Below, piece by piece: positions 33,911 to 45,884 of a stretch of DNA of 64,000 nucleotides. Numbering within the stretch: the first letter of the stretch is position 1; each line of letters begins with the position of its first letter. Below the pieces are notes generated by a model. The model saw only the letters and a program-made list of their open reading frames with translations, was not told the DNA's origin and made no database searches. The DNA is from Ottelia alismoides (taxonomy: Eukaryota; Streptophyta; Magnoliopsida; Alismatales; Hydrocharitaceae), in the NCBI GenBank assembly GCA_037367405.1, contig JAZKJV010000609.1, forward strand, positions 186,001 through 250,000, written 5' to 3'. The position numbers were made by a program, and so were the translations under genes.

Positions 33911-34617
33911 GGAAGAAAAGAAAATTTGAAATTAGCAAAAAATCACCGACTTACTCCTAAAAAAACAATTCAAAAAATAAAATGATCGTGGTTCCCGCAG
34001 TCAGTTAATAACAAAAAAGTTACAATACGATTTCCTTTTTTAGAAACTTAGGAAGATAATTTCAAATATTATCTCAAAATAAAAATAACTAGAAACACGA
34101 TATATCAGATAAGTTACCACTACAAAAAGAGAACTCACCCCCTGACAAGAGAATCAGACTACATTAGCAAGAAAACGGAATGGGATAAAGCAATTCCCAA
34201 TAAGCTATATAACCTCGACAACTGTAGTTAAGTGTTTGCTACAAACTATGCTGTTAAACATCTAAATATATCAGGCATCATCAGAATAAAAAAAGGTGCA
34301 TCAGTAACAATTCTAATGCCGGTTTAGAATTTGTGAGCATGATTATGTTCATGAGTTTTAGCAACACAATATGTTGACTATATTGTGAGTGGTTTAGTAT
34401 TGGATCTTGTGGAAAGATATATTGAGCAGTTTTTGGGTCATATTTTTAGTCGCACATCGCCTACTGTGAGAGATATTGGGCGTGATTGGTACCCCTATAT
34501 AGAGACGTGTACTACAGGTCTCAGTGAAAAGACTTCATATAGGATACATGACTATTAGGCAGCTTCTCATGTGGAATAGGCTGGTCATCCAGACCATTTA
34601 AAGCATAAATCAATTAT
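33911..34617. other. intron sequence without recognised genes
   Basis: AT-rich intron DNA upstream of PKL exon 33834-33908. No element recognised. Confidence 0.4.
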
Positions 34618-34745
34618 TTGTGTATAGAGTTATTTTATCTTTTTCCTGTTTTATATATTCCGTTGTTCTTTTCTCTCAACTATGTAATTCGCCCAACAAG
34701 GTTCTCCTCTATATATACGAAAATCCGAGGGCCTCATTTTTTTGA
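34618..34745 (+). mobile_element. degraded copia LTR fragment
   Basis: TAGAGTTATTTTATC and CAACAAGGTTCTCCTCTATA resemble the LTR of the copia remnant at 43890-44998. No internal region is attached. A GT microsatellite follows at about 34790-34812. Confidence 0.4.
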
Positions 34746-35029
34746 AAAAAGTAAGAGTGTGGCATCCCAATTTGGGACCCACCACACAAAGTGTGTGTGT
34801 ATGTGTGTGTATATAATTTATAAGTTACATATTGTTACAATTCCATGTTTTGCAAAGTGCCCTACAATGCCCAATTACTTTCCCAGTGTAAAACATATGC
34901 CCCCCCCCCAAAAAAAGACGTCATTCCTGGCACACAAATCGCCCAAACCAACGCAAATAGAAACGTGTTGTCCTTTTGACCATATCCGTATACTGATCTA
35001 ATGTCTCACCAGAAGCTCAAGCTAACCCA

Positions 35030-36723
35030 CCAAGAAATCCAAAGGAAGGTTCACCATGTTCACACCTGCGCCGAAGACGGTCATCAGAGAAACAAATGCT
35101 CCAAATCTTCAATCACTGTTGGACATATATCACAAGTAACATCCTATACTCTCATCGTCTATCCTCTGCGTCCCTTGGTGAGAATCTAGATGAGCCTGAA
35201 CAACCAAAGAAAAATCTTGATTCTGATCGACACCCTGCTTCTCCAAATCATCCGCACGTCCACGCCAACCTCTTCCTCCACTTCCTCCCTGACCTCCGCG
35301 AAAAACCGGTATGTCTTTTTCATCGAGAAGCTACCATCTCCCCTAGCATACTGATGCCAACCACCCACGGGTCCCTATATGTGAGCCATGAAGTCCTCGA
35401 TCCATTGGTCTAACAGCTCCGAAGAAAAAACCGAAGACCACGCTTCCAGCCCCCAAACCTTATGCACCACCTCCTCCTTATTTGTCTCCATCTGCCATAG
35501 TCGCGACTAATGCTCCCTCATCGCCCCTTCCCCCGGGCAGTCATCCTGCCAAAACCTAAATCAAGTAACGTTCCCAACGATGGGTCTCAATTTAACTGTC
35601 AACTCCATGATCACATGTGTGATTCCCTTCCACAGGGGCGATGGTAAAAATCTCGTGACCACCTCCAAAGCCATGGATATCCCGTAAATCTCCCTCATCA
35701 ACCTACAGACCAAGTCCAATGGCTTCCCCCAAAGATGCACCACCCATTTCGCCATGAAAGTCTAGTTCATTTCACCCACACGCAGAACCCTCAAACCGCC
35801 CTTGTTCTTAGATGTTGTCACCCTACCCCACTCAACCAAAAGAACTCCCCCTCCCAGACTGCCTCACATCAACCAAAAGAAAATTGGGATGGCCGAAAGC
35901 ACATGTTTCAGGAGTATCAGCTTCCCTCCCCATAACAGCATCCTCGTCTTCCATCTCGCTAACCTTCCTTCCAATCTCTCTATGAGTGCTTCCCAATCCT
36001 TCAATTTGGGCCTCCCCGCCACCAACGACGGCCCCAGATATGTGATCGACAAAGCGGTCGTTGGGCAACCCAACACCTCCGACGTGCTCTATACCTACTA
36101 CTCAGACATGCCAAAGGGAACCACCACCGACTTAACTCTATTGATCACAAGCCCCGGTAAAGCCTCGAAGATGTCCATAATAAGTGATGCCCTCCGAATC
36201 TTCTCCTCAACCCCAAGGAAAAGGACAATGTCATCAACATATTGTAAAATCAGAATGGATATCTCCTTCATCCTATACTCACAACACCACCCATCCACCA
36301 TCGCCAACTTCAGCATCACCGCCAATGCAACGGCCACAAATGTCAAAAAGAAGTGGCGCCAAAAAACAACCCTGCTCGATACCCTTTGGGGCTAGAAAAA
36401 ATCCCCCTCTGGTCAGCCAATGACTAGCACCGCATGTGTAGCCGTCGTCACGTGTTGCTTGATCCAAGTGATCCACAATTCTGAGAAACCCATCTTTTCC
36501 AATGACACCTTGGAAGAATCAACCTTCCAAAGCAAGCCTCTAGTCTTGTTCCTCTTCCAGTCCAGGACCACCTCGGATGCCATCACCAAGCCGTTAGTAA
36601 TAGCTCACCCAGTCACAAATGTTGTCTATTAAGGCCTACTGATCCGATCAAGCACCTCCCATAAGCAGTTGGCAAGGATTTTTGAGATAATGAGGTCCAT
36701 CACGTTAGACAACGTGATGGGCC
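35030..36723 (-). mobile_element. L1-type LINE ORF2, 3' part
   Basis: Minus-strand pieces read TLSNVMDLIISKILANCL, then SILILQYVDDIVLFLGVEE (catalytic VDD), VINRVKSVVVPFGMSE and SITYLGPSLVAGRPKLKDW. A zinc-binding end (RVSIRIKIFLWLF) lies at 35186-35368. Frames are shifted repeatedly. The element continues at 39639 beyond the hAT-like insertion. Confidence 0.85.
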
Positions 36724-39638
36724 CAAGCTTATAAAAGTCGGCCGACAAATCGAGTGGGGGTAGCCAACTCAACTAGGCCTAGTCGGTCAACCCAACTAAT
36801 CGACCGACTTTTACATCGAGCTTTTTTATTTTTTTAGTTTTTTACCTTTTTTAAAGAAAACTTATACTAATATACTTAATGTTATATTCAAAGTCAACGA
36901 CTTCTTTTGTTTCATTATGATAGAATAAAAAATGTACAAATCTATGTTAATATATAAGAATATATGTATAAAAAATGATCTATATATCTGATGAATCTCG
37001 TATCCATCATGCTAAAAACTCCTTATTAAAATCCCTACTTAGACAAGCCAATAAAAATATCCTTTAATTCTTTGATTTTATCATGTACTATATTGCGTAT
37101 AATTAACCCTTAATTATTTGTATTTAATTGCCCTTATTTTTCTGTAATTATTTTATCACTCAAAAACCCCTAAAAATTAGGTAGATAAGTTGTCTATAAT
37201 TCACTGACCCTTAAAAAGATAAAAAAATACAAAAAAGATCTCAAAACCACAAACTTGGTGTTTTTATCCCCTTAAAAATACCTCCAAAAATAGCTTTTGT
37301 ACAGATGACCTCTTTTGGCTTTTTGCCCAACATGAAAGTTGTAGATCTCGTCGAGACGAGCAACTTTCATGTTTTGACTTTTTCCTAATTCGACCCCTAA
37401 CTATTTCTTTTATATTTTTCTTTGTATTTTTGTTTGAATTATTCTGATTGGGCCACGTGGCGCCTCCTCAGCCCTCCCACGTGGCCCGCTTCCCTTGCTG
37501 CCACCCGGCGCCGCCTGTGCCGCTGGATCCTCTCAGCCCATGCCCATCTCAACCGTCCGCCCCGCTCCACTCCTCAGTCGTTGATCTGAGTCCCAGATCT
37601 AATCAAGACCATCCGCTCCCGCCTATTCCTTAGCCGATCGATCAATCCCTCATCCTACGCATCCTGTGCAGCCACGTCGCATCTCTACACCGGCCGTCAG
37701 ATCTTCAAACCATCCAACGCCTCTCCTTGCTCCACGTCACCCAGTCAACCCTCACCGTTAGATCTCACCGAAGCCTCTATCTAAGCCGCTCATCAGCGCC
37801 CAACGCCCCGCCGTTGGATCTAAACCTTAGATCTAATCGGAGCCCTTCACCTGCGCTCCTATCCTAACCGTTGGATCGCAAGATCCAACGGCTCGCCTTC
37901 ATCTTCTACCTCCGTAACCCCCCTCGCCCCCAGTCGTTTCATCGCGCATCCTCCGCCCCCCTTCCTTTTTTGGCCAACACCTCTGACCGCCTCTCTTGTT
38001 CATAACGCCACCTACACGAGGCCATGACCCCCGCCATCCTCGCGCCTTCATCAAATTCCCTCGCCGTAACCCCCCTCTCCACTAACACCCCGTTCAAAGT
38101 AGCCCCGCACCTCTGTAACGTCCGACCTCCTTCACCTATAATACCCCCACCCCCGTCACCGGAAGCCGTGTCCACCATTTTGGGCTCTAGCCCAGTCTCC
38201 CCCGCCCCTCCGGTGACAGCGGAGAGGGCGGGGCGTTGAGGCGACAACGGCTGGAGTTCGGTGTCGACCCACGGCTGATTCCGCCGTGTCCTGGTGACCT
38301 CCTGTCACCAAATGAGCCCCGAGGCCTGGCTGACCTCGCCGGGCGACGACCCGAGGATCTCTTGAGCCTCAGCCCAAGCTATCCCCGCCGCCATTCGCCT
38401 TGCTCCGGCAAGGCAATTTTCCCACTTATTTTCCTAATTTTCCCCTTCATACACATTGCCATTCACCTGCCTCCGACTACTCCAGCATCTACACCCAAAC
38501 ACTCCGACCTTCGCCGACCCATCCTTCCTTCTCCAGAACCATTCCCTCTCCACCCCACCTCCTTCCTCACATCGCCGGAGATGGAGCTCAGGGCCACCGC
38601 TTCCGTCACCTTCATGGCCTCCACTCCATTCATGTCCACTTCCACATGCACGCTCCGACTTTTCTAACCTCTACAGGTACCTAGTGCTTCAATGGACGGA
38701 GCTTGCAGATCGTCTCCGACCATCAGCTCCGCCACCGGTGGCTCTGCATCGACCGACTGATCGAATCGCATCCGGAGGTCCGCAACATCCCCATCTTCTT
38801 CGCGAGGGCCTCAGCTTCCTTCTCCGATCTTCGGAGGACCTCGCGGAGACTGGCGGAGCTCTAGGGAGCTCACCGGAGCCCAGCCTCCTCCGGTGGGCCG
38901 CGACGGAGGAAGACGTGCAGATGTCGTTCGATCTCCATGATCGAACGGGTATGATGAAGACACGTGGCACCCGAGCCTACTGTCCACGCCTACAGGCTCG
39001 GGCGGACTAGACCTCGCCCCGAACCTCCAGTTGATGCCACGTGGTTCCGAAGTTGTGCCTCCTCCTGAGCCTGGCCCTCGCGTGCGTAGCACGTGAGGTG
39101 CTGGGTAAATTGCAAGAACGATCCCAAAAGAATTGCTATTTACATTTTGGTCCCAGGCACGTACCCCCACGTGTGTGCCTGGGTATATTACAGGGAGGCC
39201 CTTCAGGTTTTGAAGAATTGCAAATATGCGCCTGCGCGCAATGGAAAAATTACAACTGGTCCCAGGCGGTTTTCTTTATTTGCATTTAGGTCCCTCCCAG
39301 GGACCTAAATGCAATATTTATCCCTTTATTTTATTGCATTTTTTATTACAATTATGCCCTTGCACTGTTTTTAGCATAACTTGAGCATCGTAGGTCCAAA
39401 TTGCATGATTTTAGTGTCGTTTTGATCCTTATTTTGTCTTCTACATTCTAACATATCTATTTGTTCCATTTGGCACTGTTTAAATTTAAGTAATTTTTTT
39501 ATGTGAAAAATAGGACCATGCTTTACTTGTCTTGCTGGACTTGATGACCGACTAAATCTGATTAGTCGCACGGCTGCCATTAAACCTTAATCAGTGACCT
39601 TGTCGACCGAGTACCGACTATCGCTTTCTGCAACCTTG
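36724..39638. mobile_element. non-autonomous hAT-like element with GC-rich cargo
   Basis: A 2915-bp insertion interrupts the LINE reverse transcriptase. Ends are CAAGCTTATAAAAGTCGG and, reversed, CAAGGTTGCAGAAAGCGATA. Flanks GATGGGCC (36716-36723) and GACGGGCA (39639-39646) are an 8-bp duplication with two mismatches. Removing the insert and one flank makes the LINE read DYVPV then TLSNVMDL, the conserved DYRPITLSN motif, which confirms the borders. GTCGG/CCGAC motifs cluster at both ends. The core 37440-39060 is GC-rich with several open frames and no recognised domain. Hairpins lie at 37329-37373 (AACATGAAAGTTG arms) and 37868-37891. Confidence 0.8.
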
Positions 39639-40190
39639 GACGGGCACGTAGTCCACCTTAAACAGGGTGCCCTTCTTTGGTAGCAAAAAAGAGCTTTGTT
39701 TAATCTCTTAAATCCACGGTTACCCTTCCGAAATTCCTCCATCACCTCCATCACATCATGCTTGACCACCTCCCAGAACTCCTAGTAGAAACAAACCGGG
39801 AACCCATCCCGGACCCGGAGCCTCATCCACATTCAACTAAAACAACGCCCTTTTTGCCTGAACGTCAGAAAAGCCCCTCACTAATAGATCCGCCGCCTCG
39901 CCAGAAATCGGTGATACAACCCTCCTTAGCTAGCCCTATCCTGTCGCGTGCAACACCTTCTGAAGCTCTAGAAATGTGACTTTAGAGTCGCCTCCACCTC
40001 CACTCCACCTCGGTCACCTCACCTGCCACATTGATCGAATATATCAAGTTCTTGCACCTCCTCTCACTGGTTATGGCGTGAAAGAACCGTGTATTCGCAA
40101 CCCTTCCCTCATCCACCTCTGCATGGCTCGTTGCCTCCAATAAACATCCTCCTTGTCCTCGCGAAGAATCTCGCCCTATGTGCTCTGCTC
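39639..40190 (-). mobile_element. L1-type LINE ORF2, 5' part of the split copy
   Basis: The minus strand reads VMEEFRKGNRGFKRLNKALF, the segment before the reverse transcriptase active region, and an FFHAITSERR-like segment near 40060-40090. It is continuous in sense with 35030-36723. Confidence 0.8.
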
Positions 40191-40193
40191 GGC

Positions 40194-42861
40194 TCGTTGG
40201 GCTCGATAGCCAGCCCTATGTGCGTCTATTATGTTGTAACCCCATCCATGTGTTTAGTCCCATATCTACCAATGGTGCGACTTGCAGGCTTCGTGGAGGC
40301 AATATAAGAAGCCCCAGACCTCCTGTATCCATTGAGAAAAGCAATAAACTATCAGCCCTCTGAGCCATTCTCTCGTGGTCTCATCCCGCTCCTCGGGGAG
40401 TAGGGTTCCACGTAAAAATCATGGTGTTCCACGTTTATCTTTTTGTTCTATACTTTGTTTATCATTTTTCCTTCCGCATTCCGATTTTCTAACATGGTAT
40501 CAGAGCGGGTTCGATTCTCAAGGAGTTTTACATTCTTTATTTTTGTATTCGAGATTTGATATATTGTTCGTTGTTCTTGAAGATCATTATTCTGTTCAAG
40601 ATTCAATTTCTAGGGTTCATGGAACCCTTGTTATGTTCTTTGCGGCGAGCCCTACCAACGATGGCGCTACTTGCATATGCACGACATCTCCAGATCAGCG
40701 ATCTCCATGCCAGAGATCTCTGTTACACTCCACGTGGCATGCCTCCTCTGGGCGTTGGAGGCTCGTTAGTATCAGATCTCACGTGGCCCTCAAGCTCCTA
40801 GACCACAACATCAAGGGGGCACCATCACTACTCCCACAACAAGATCGCTAGCGTGCAACCCTAGCCACGCGCAACCCTAGCTGTTTGGGTGGCGCGATGT
40901 GCAAGACTTCATCCAATGTGGCAACGATAGCGCGCAGACCTCCTCGCGCGCTCGCCCATCTTCAGCAACCCTCCCGGCAACAACATGTGGCGTATAGCTC
41001 CATCTTCATTCTCAGCCGGCGACAGAGTCTCATCGCGCAGGCGGCATCACTGCATAGCCTACAAACGGCGGGCTCTAGGCCGCAATAACGGGGCGGCGGT
41101 GACCCTCCATCGTGCATTCCCCATCATCGTGCATGCTCCAGACCTTCCAACAGGTCCATGCTCCAATTCTCATCGCGTATGTCGCCTCTTTCCTTTGACG
41201 ACGCTTCGACACCGGCTTTGGGTGGCGACTTTCTCCTCCATCAAGCGCACTGCCTCTTCAGCTCTCTCCTTTGATGCATAGGTAGCGGAGACGATCCTTT
41301 TTCTCGGTGGGTTCCCACAAGGGGAAACCTAAAGGGAGGGGCGCACGTTTTGGTCAAGGGCCCGAGCGGGCCCTATGACGTCAAAAAAAAGGTTGGGGTT
41401 GCACGTTTGGGCCAAAAGGTGGTTGTGTTGTCAAAAAATGGAAAAAAAGAGGCCAACTATTTGGTTTGGAAATTAAAGAGAGAGAAGTGCCCCCCCAAAT
41501 TGGGTCATGTTAAAAAAATGGCGTATTCTTGGACAAAAGTTGGGCAAGATTCCTTGTTCAAATAAGACGTATACATACAAAAAAACGTATGTAATTTCAA
41601 AAAAAATAAAAAATTGATTTGCAAAGCCGTATAAAAAAGGTTGAACGCCTTAAAAAAAATATATTGCAAAAAAAGGGAAGCAAAAAAGCCGAGAAAAAAA
41701 TAATACGGGTTATTGATTGGTTTTCCCCCAATTATCCGTGTCTTCTCCCAACTTTGTCGTTGTTGATTTTCCGACAAGTATGGGAGAAAGTGGGAGTATA
41801 TGTAGAGTCACAAGTCTATTCAGATACAGATTCTCGAAACCAACCATTTTTCAAACTCTACGGTTCAGATCCAGTTCAGACTCGACGATGTATATGGTCT
41901 TCCGAGTCTTCAGATTCAAAGTCGCACATGTATAAGGTCTTCATTCAGATGTGCATATGTTTGCCATTCTTTTGCAGTGGTCCCAATCATTCTTGTTGTT
42001 TGGCCAGAGTTTTCATGTGAGCCATAAGGGCACCATTGTAGAGGACCATTCCCATGCCATGTAGGCAAGGGTTTTCATGTGGTATCATAAAATTGTCCGA
42101 GTAGAGTACCATTCTCTGTGCCAGATGGTAGACCCAGTTCTCCGACGAGGAAACTTCTTTAGACTCCATTCTCCAGGGAGCGTGGACTCCGATGAGAATT
42201 GCACTCCACGACTTTTTCAATTCGGCCCTTTTCAAAAATGGAGCAGTCGTCCACATTATTGTCGCTCGCTAGAGTACTCCGACGAGGAGACTCATTTCAG
42301 TCGCAGTGACTCTGACAGGCACAGTACAGACCACATGCTCTCCAACGAGGAGATTCAGTTGACTCACACTCCAGTCCGTTCGTCGACCTCACCAATACGC
42401 ATGAGAAGCAACATCCTCGACAACAGCCGACAGTTGTGCGTGTTGAGTAGATATTGTTCGTAGTGTCATGTAGCGTGAGTTGAGTATCTTTCCGTTTGTC
42501 CAAGCTGAGCATTGCATGGCTTCAACTTGAGTGGGAGTGTTGGAGTATTTGGTTATGTACCTATTATGTTGTAGATGGGTAAATGGATCCCTCCAAGATC
42601 CATTTACCTCATCCATGTGTTTAGTCCAACATCAACCAAAGCTGGGACATGGAGGCTCTAAGAGGCTATATAACGACATCCATTTACCTCATGTATCCAT
42701 TGAGAAAAGCAATAGACAATCATCCCTCTGAGGCGTTCTCCCGGAGTTTCATCTCGCTCCTTAAGGAGTAGGTTCCACATAAAAATCTTGGTGTTCCATG
42801 TTTATCTTTTTATTCTATGCTCTGTTTATCATTTTTGCTTCCGCATTCTTTTTTTCTAACA
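40194..42861 (+). mobile_element. non-autonomous copia-like LTR element (LARD type)
   Basis: Two related LTRs (about 40194-40494, and 42538-42861 of 324 bp, starting TGTTGG and ending CTAACA) share TATCCATTGAGAAAAGCAAT and GGTGTTCCA..TTTATCTTTTT. The left one has an internal deletion. A perfect primer site TGGTATCAGAGC follows the left LTR (40495-40506). A polypurine tract CTTGAGTGGGAGTG precedes the right LTR. The 2-kb interior has no recognisable gag, integrase or reverse transcriptase, so it must depend on proteins from another element. No target duplication was seen. Confidence 0.75.
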
Positions 42862-42889
42862 CGTGTGATTGAAAAAAATAAAAATAAGG

Positions 42890-43075
42890 GGAACTCCAGT
42901 GAGCATACGCCTCTGCCTCACCTCGAGCACCTCACGCCTCGAGCGCCTCAGGCAAAGTTGAGGTGTACGCCCCACCAACCAGACCCAAGTTGTGTGCCAC
43001 GGGGCGCTTCTAGTAGGCCTCACCTGCAGGCATACGCATTTGCACCTCGAGGCATTGCTTTTTTAAAACCATGGG
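42890..43075. mobile_element. GAGGCG-rich MITE remnant
   Basis: The segment is filled with CCTCGAGGTG, GCCTCAGGC and GAGGTG motifs and ends, reversed, CATGGTTTTAAAAAAGCAAT, similar to hAT terminal repeats. The left border is unclear. Confidence 0.45.
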
Positions 43076-43388
43076 TGAAACTAATGGCTTTTAATTTGGT
43101 TTCAAATCTAGTTCTGAATCTGAGCACTACATTTTTACTGTTAGAACGAGTGGATGGAAATTTAATGTAACATATCATGTTAATAAACTACTAATTATTA
43201 TTACAAAAACTGCCTATTTCTTTCACATTAATTGAGTTAAAGAATATTAGATATCATAATTTAAAAAAAATGAGTTCTCAAGTAATTTCCCCAATTCTCG
43301 ACCATTTCACTAAAATTCCATTGAAATTCCATCGAATTTCCCTTTCCAGGCTACCGAAACGAAATCAAAATCGACATTTAAGGCCTTG
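43076..43388 (-). mobile_element. TTTCG-family hAT-like element, truncated
   Basis: The reversed right end starts CAAGGCCTTAAATGTCGA and continues with TTTCG-rich sequence, then a stretch closely matching 57487-57800 (AACTCATTTTTT, CTAATATTCTTTAAC, AAATTTCCATCCA, AGCCATTAGTTTCACC). The other end is lost at the MITE at 42890-43075. Confidence 0.6.
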
Positions 43389-43589
43389 CATCCCTTGCCA
43401 CCACAGCATGTGTAGATGCCGATGATAAAAGATGCCCCTGAGAACAAGAAATCTATCTCCAATTTTGGAGTATACATCGAGAGTTCTTTGGTGTCTTGGA
43501 AGAGGAAGACGTAAATTGTAGTTGCCAGATCTAGGGCATCGTCAAAGTTTGCATCGTCAAAGTTTAGAGCCACAACACATGGGAGCACT

Positions 43590-43930
43590 AAGCTATTGAC
43601 ATGTCTCTTCACATGCATCTACAATGTGACAAGCATGCTGCTTTTTTCATTACCAACAACCATTCTTTCCATGAGAGGACCAAGCACATTGGGATTTATT
43701 GTCATTATACATATGACATGATTAAGGACTTTATCTCTACTTTCCACGTCAACCCAAGGGGAACAAAGAACAAATGTTTTTACCAAGGCTTTAGCCAGAG
43801 GAGCATTTCAGATGACATGATTGACATTAATGCAGAGGAGCATTTCAGATGACATGATTGACATTAATGCTTCATCTTGAGTGGGAGTATTGAGAGTTAT
43901 TTTATCATTTCATGTGTTATGAATTTCTCT
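43590..43930 (+). mobile_element. copia 3' end with start of LTR
   Basis: The plus strand reads CDKHAAFFITNNHSFHERTK and HIGIYCHYTYDM, the RNase H end of a copia polyprotein. A polypurine tract (CTTGAGTGGGAGTATT) and the LTR start at about 43890. A 38-bp segment (GAGGAGCATTTCAGATGACA and onward) is repeated in tandem at 43798-43872. The LTR is split by an RTE LINE and resumes at 44881. Confidence 0.75.
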
Positions 43931-44880
43931 TGTGTAAGGACCCCATCTGGGAAGACTGGACATTTTGACATCAACAATGGTTTACATCAAGTTTCTGCTT
44001 TGAGTTCATTTCTTTTTACTTTGATTATGGACGAGTTGACAAGTCACATTCAGGATGAGTTACCTTGGTGTATGTTATTTGCTGATGATATTGTGTTAAT
44101 TGACGAGAGTAGAGATGGAGTAAATGAGAAGCTTGAGGTCTGGAGACATGAGTTGGAGACTAAAGGATTTCGTATAAGTAGGGCTAAGATGGAATATATG
44201 GAGTACACCTTTGATGGAAGCAATGATGAAGGAACCGAGGTGAAGATTGGTGACGATAACATTCAGAAGAGAGATTCCCTTAGATATCTAGGATCTATTC
44301 TGCAACATGATGGGGAAATTGATGGAGATGTTACTGATAGAATAAATGCAGGCTGGATAAAGTGGAGAGGGGCCTTTGTTGTCCTCTGTGATAAAAAAAT
44401 TCCTTTAAAAATTAAAGGAAAGTTTTACAAAGCAGCCATGAGACCTGTTATGCTTTATGGATTTGAAATTGGCGTATGAACCATAGATATGTGCCGAGAA
44501 TGAATGTAACAGAAATGAAAATGCTAAGGTGGATGTGTGGACACACACGTAAAGATCGGATTCGGAATGATGCAATCAGAAAGAAAGTTGGTGTAGCTCC
44601 AACCGAGGATAAGATGCGAGAAACTGCTTAAGATGGTTTGGACATTTGCAAAGAAGATCAATTGATGCACCAGTTAGGAGATGCTAGTGTTGGGATGTTG
44701 AGCCGGCTAAGAGAGGGCGAGGACGACCCAAGAAGTGTTGTAAAGAGACCATACGAAGGGATCTTAATTTTGTAGATATAAGCTCGGGATTGACTCAAGA
44801 TAGATCTGAATGGAGGCGAAGAATCCCATGTAGCCGGCCCTACTTAATTGTGGGGAAAGGTTTTGTTGTTGTTGTTTATT
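43931..44880 (+). mobile_element. RTE-type LINE, 5'-truncated, in a copia LTR
   Basis: Flanked by the exact 15-bp duplication GTTATGAATTTCTCT (43916-43930, 44881-44895). It encodes LHQVSALSSFLFTLIMDELT, LFADDIVLIDESRDGVNEKL (catalytic ADD) and RYLGSILQHDGEIDGDVTD, and stays open from 43877 to 44479. The 3' end has DAPVRRC-like and RGRGRPKKC codons in shifted frames, then GTAGCCGGCCCTACTTAATT and a (GTT)n tail. It is the best preserved RTE copy here. Confidence 0.9.
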
Positions 44881-44998
44881 GTTATGAATTTCTCTGTTCA
44901 TTTGTCCTCTACTATGGAATTTTCCCAGCAGGGTTCTCCACTCTATAAAAGAGAACCCTAAGCCTCATGAATGATGCATATATAATTTTCGCTCCACA
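44881..44998 (+). mobile_element. rest of the split copia LTR
   Basis: Continues the LTR from 43890-43930. It contains GGGTTCTCCACTCTATAAAAGAGAACCC, with the TATA box between perfect 8-bp inverted arms. The LTR appears to end CTCCACA at about 44998. Confidence 0.65.
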
Positions 44999-45536
44999 AT
45001 TTGATGTTCCTGTTCCTGCTTTATATTACAGAATAGTTTTCAATAAAACTATTGAGATACTGCTGCAAGATAAAATTTGTTTGCGGTGCCCCTACGTTGA
45101 AGAGCTCTTCCCCTCTTTCCTCCTTACTGAGTAATTTGTTGTTGGTCTCTTGAAGGTTTGCAGAGGCAAGGATCTTTTATTAAAAATGTGATAGGACCGT
45201 TGATTAAAAGCATAAACACTTACCAGTGGATGCCGATATTGTTGTGCTAATGCAAGTAATTACTAATCATCAGCCCCCAAAAGGCAGTGTGCTTAATCCC
45301 CACCTCCTCAAAAATATATTTAAACAAACAAAGTTCCTCTATTTGTTTTCTCCCTGTGTAAATACCTCTACTCCCCATCCCAAAACATGTGAGAGTAATG
45401 CAACTCTGGAGGAGCACCAACGCCACGACAACCGGCTTTAGCATTAAAAGAAATTGTAAGATCCAATACTTTTTTATGAAGTAAAGATACAATACCTTAA
45501 AAAGAAATAAAGTTACAACGGCTAATTACAACTAAC
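44999..45536. other. intron sequence without recognised genes
   Basis: Ordinary intron DNA next to the PKL donor at 45535-45536. No element recognised. Confidence 0.4.
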
Positions 45537-45642
45537 CTCATAAGTATTTGAACAAATGTGGCACGCTGATTTTGATTAAATCCAAGAACTCTGAAAGATT
45601 TACCCTCGCCTTCCATCAAAGGAAGTGGCTCAGAATTATTCT
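45537..45642 (-). CDS. PKL: PKL exon, EPLPLMEGEG segment
   Basis: This 106-bp exon reads NNSEPLPLMEGEGKSF then RVLGFNQNQRATFVQILM, one of the most conserved motifs of plant CHD3 C-termini. The acceptor is GAAGCAG and the donor ATGAG followed by GTTAGT. Two bases at each end join neighbouring exons: the first pair completes a glutamate codon and the last pair completes arginine with the G of exon 33834-33908. No stop or frame problem is seen inside it. The next intron is 11,628 bp and holds LINE, hAT-like and copia-like insertions. Confidence 0.92.
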
Positions 45643-45726
45643 CTGCTTCAAAAAAATCAAATGCACTGAAATCCCCTCGAGTTTGAACAACACTGACCAA
45701 AAAATCAAATGAACAAAAAAGATTAC

Positions 45727-45884
45727 CGCGAGCCCTCTTCTTTGATGAGGGGCCTCTTTTTCCCAAACACATTGCCATATGAACCATTTTCATCCTCTGA
45801 CATGTGTTCTTCATATTTGAAATCTTCATCATCAGAGCTCACATCTTGCAAACCAGCAAGATCATCCTCTTCAGTAGTTGCCAT
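45727..45884 (-). CDS. PKL: PKL exon, EEDDLAGLQDVSS segment, one base long
   Basis: The exon starts after acceptor GATTTAG and reads MATTEEDDLAGLQDVSS, then an acidic stretch with EEHMSEDENGSYGNVF, matching the acidic linker of PICKLE. The donor is CGCG followed by GTAATC. The end of the exon should read KKRAR in a frame that joins EPLPLMEGEG in the next exon, but that frame is shifted by one relative to the start. The break is in the run TTTGGGAAAAAGAGG, where one extra G or A explains it. The exon is 158 bp and 157 would keep frame. The following intron is only 84 bp. Confidence 0.85.

Noticed and set aside
37448..39308. Many GC-rich ORFs as a possible host gene
   Set aside because: Several frames on both strands are open because of composition, no domain is visible, and the region sits inside the hAT-like element at 36724-39638.
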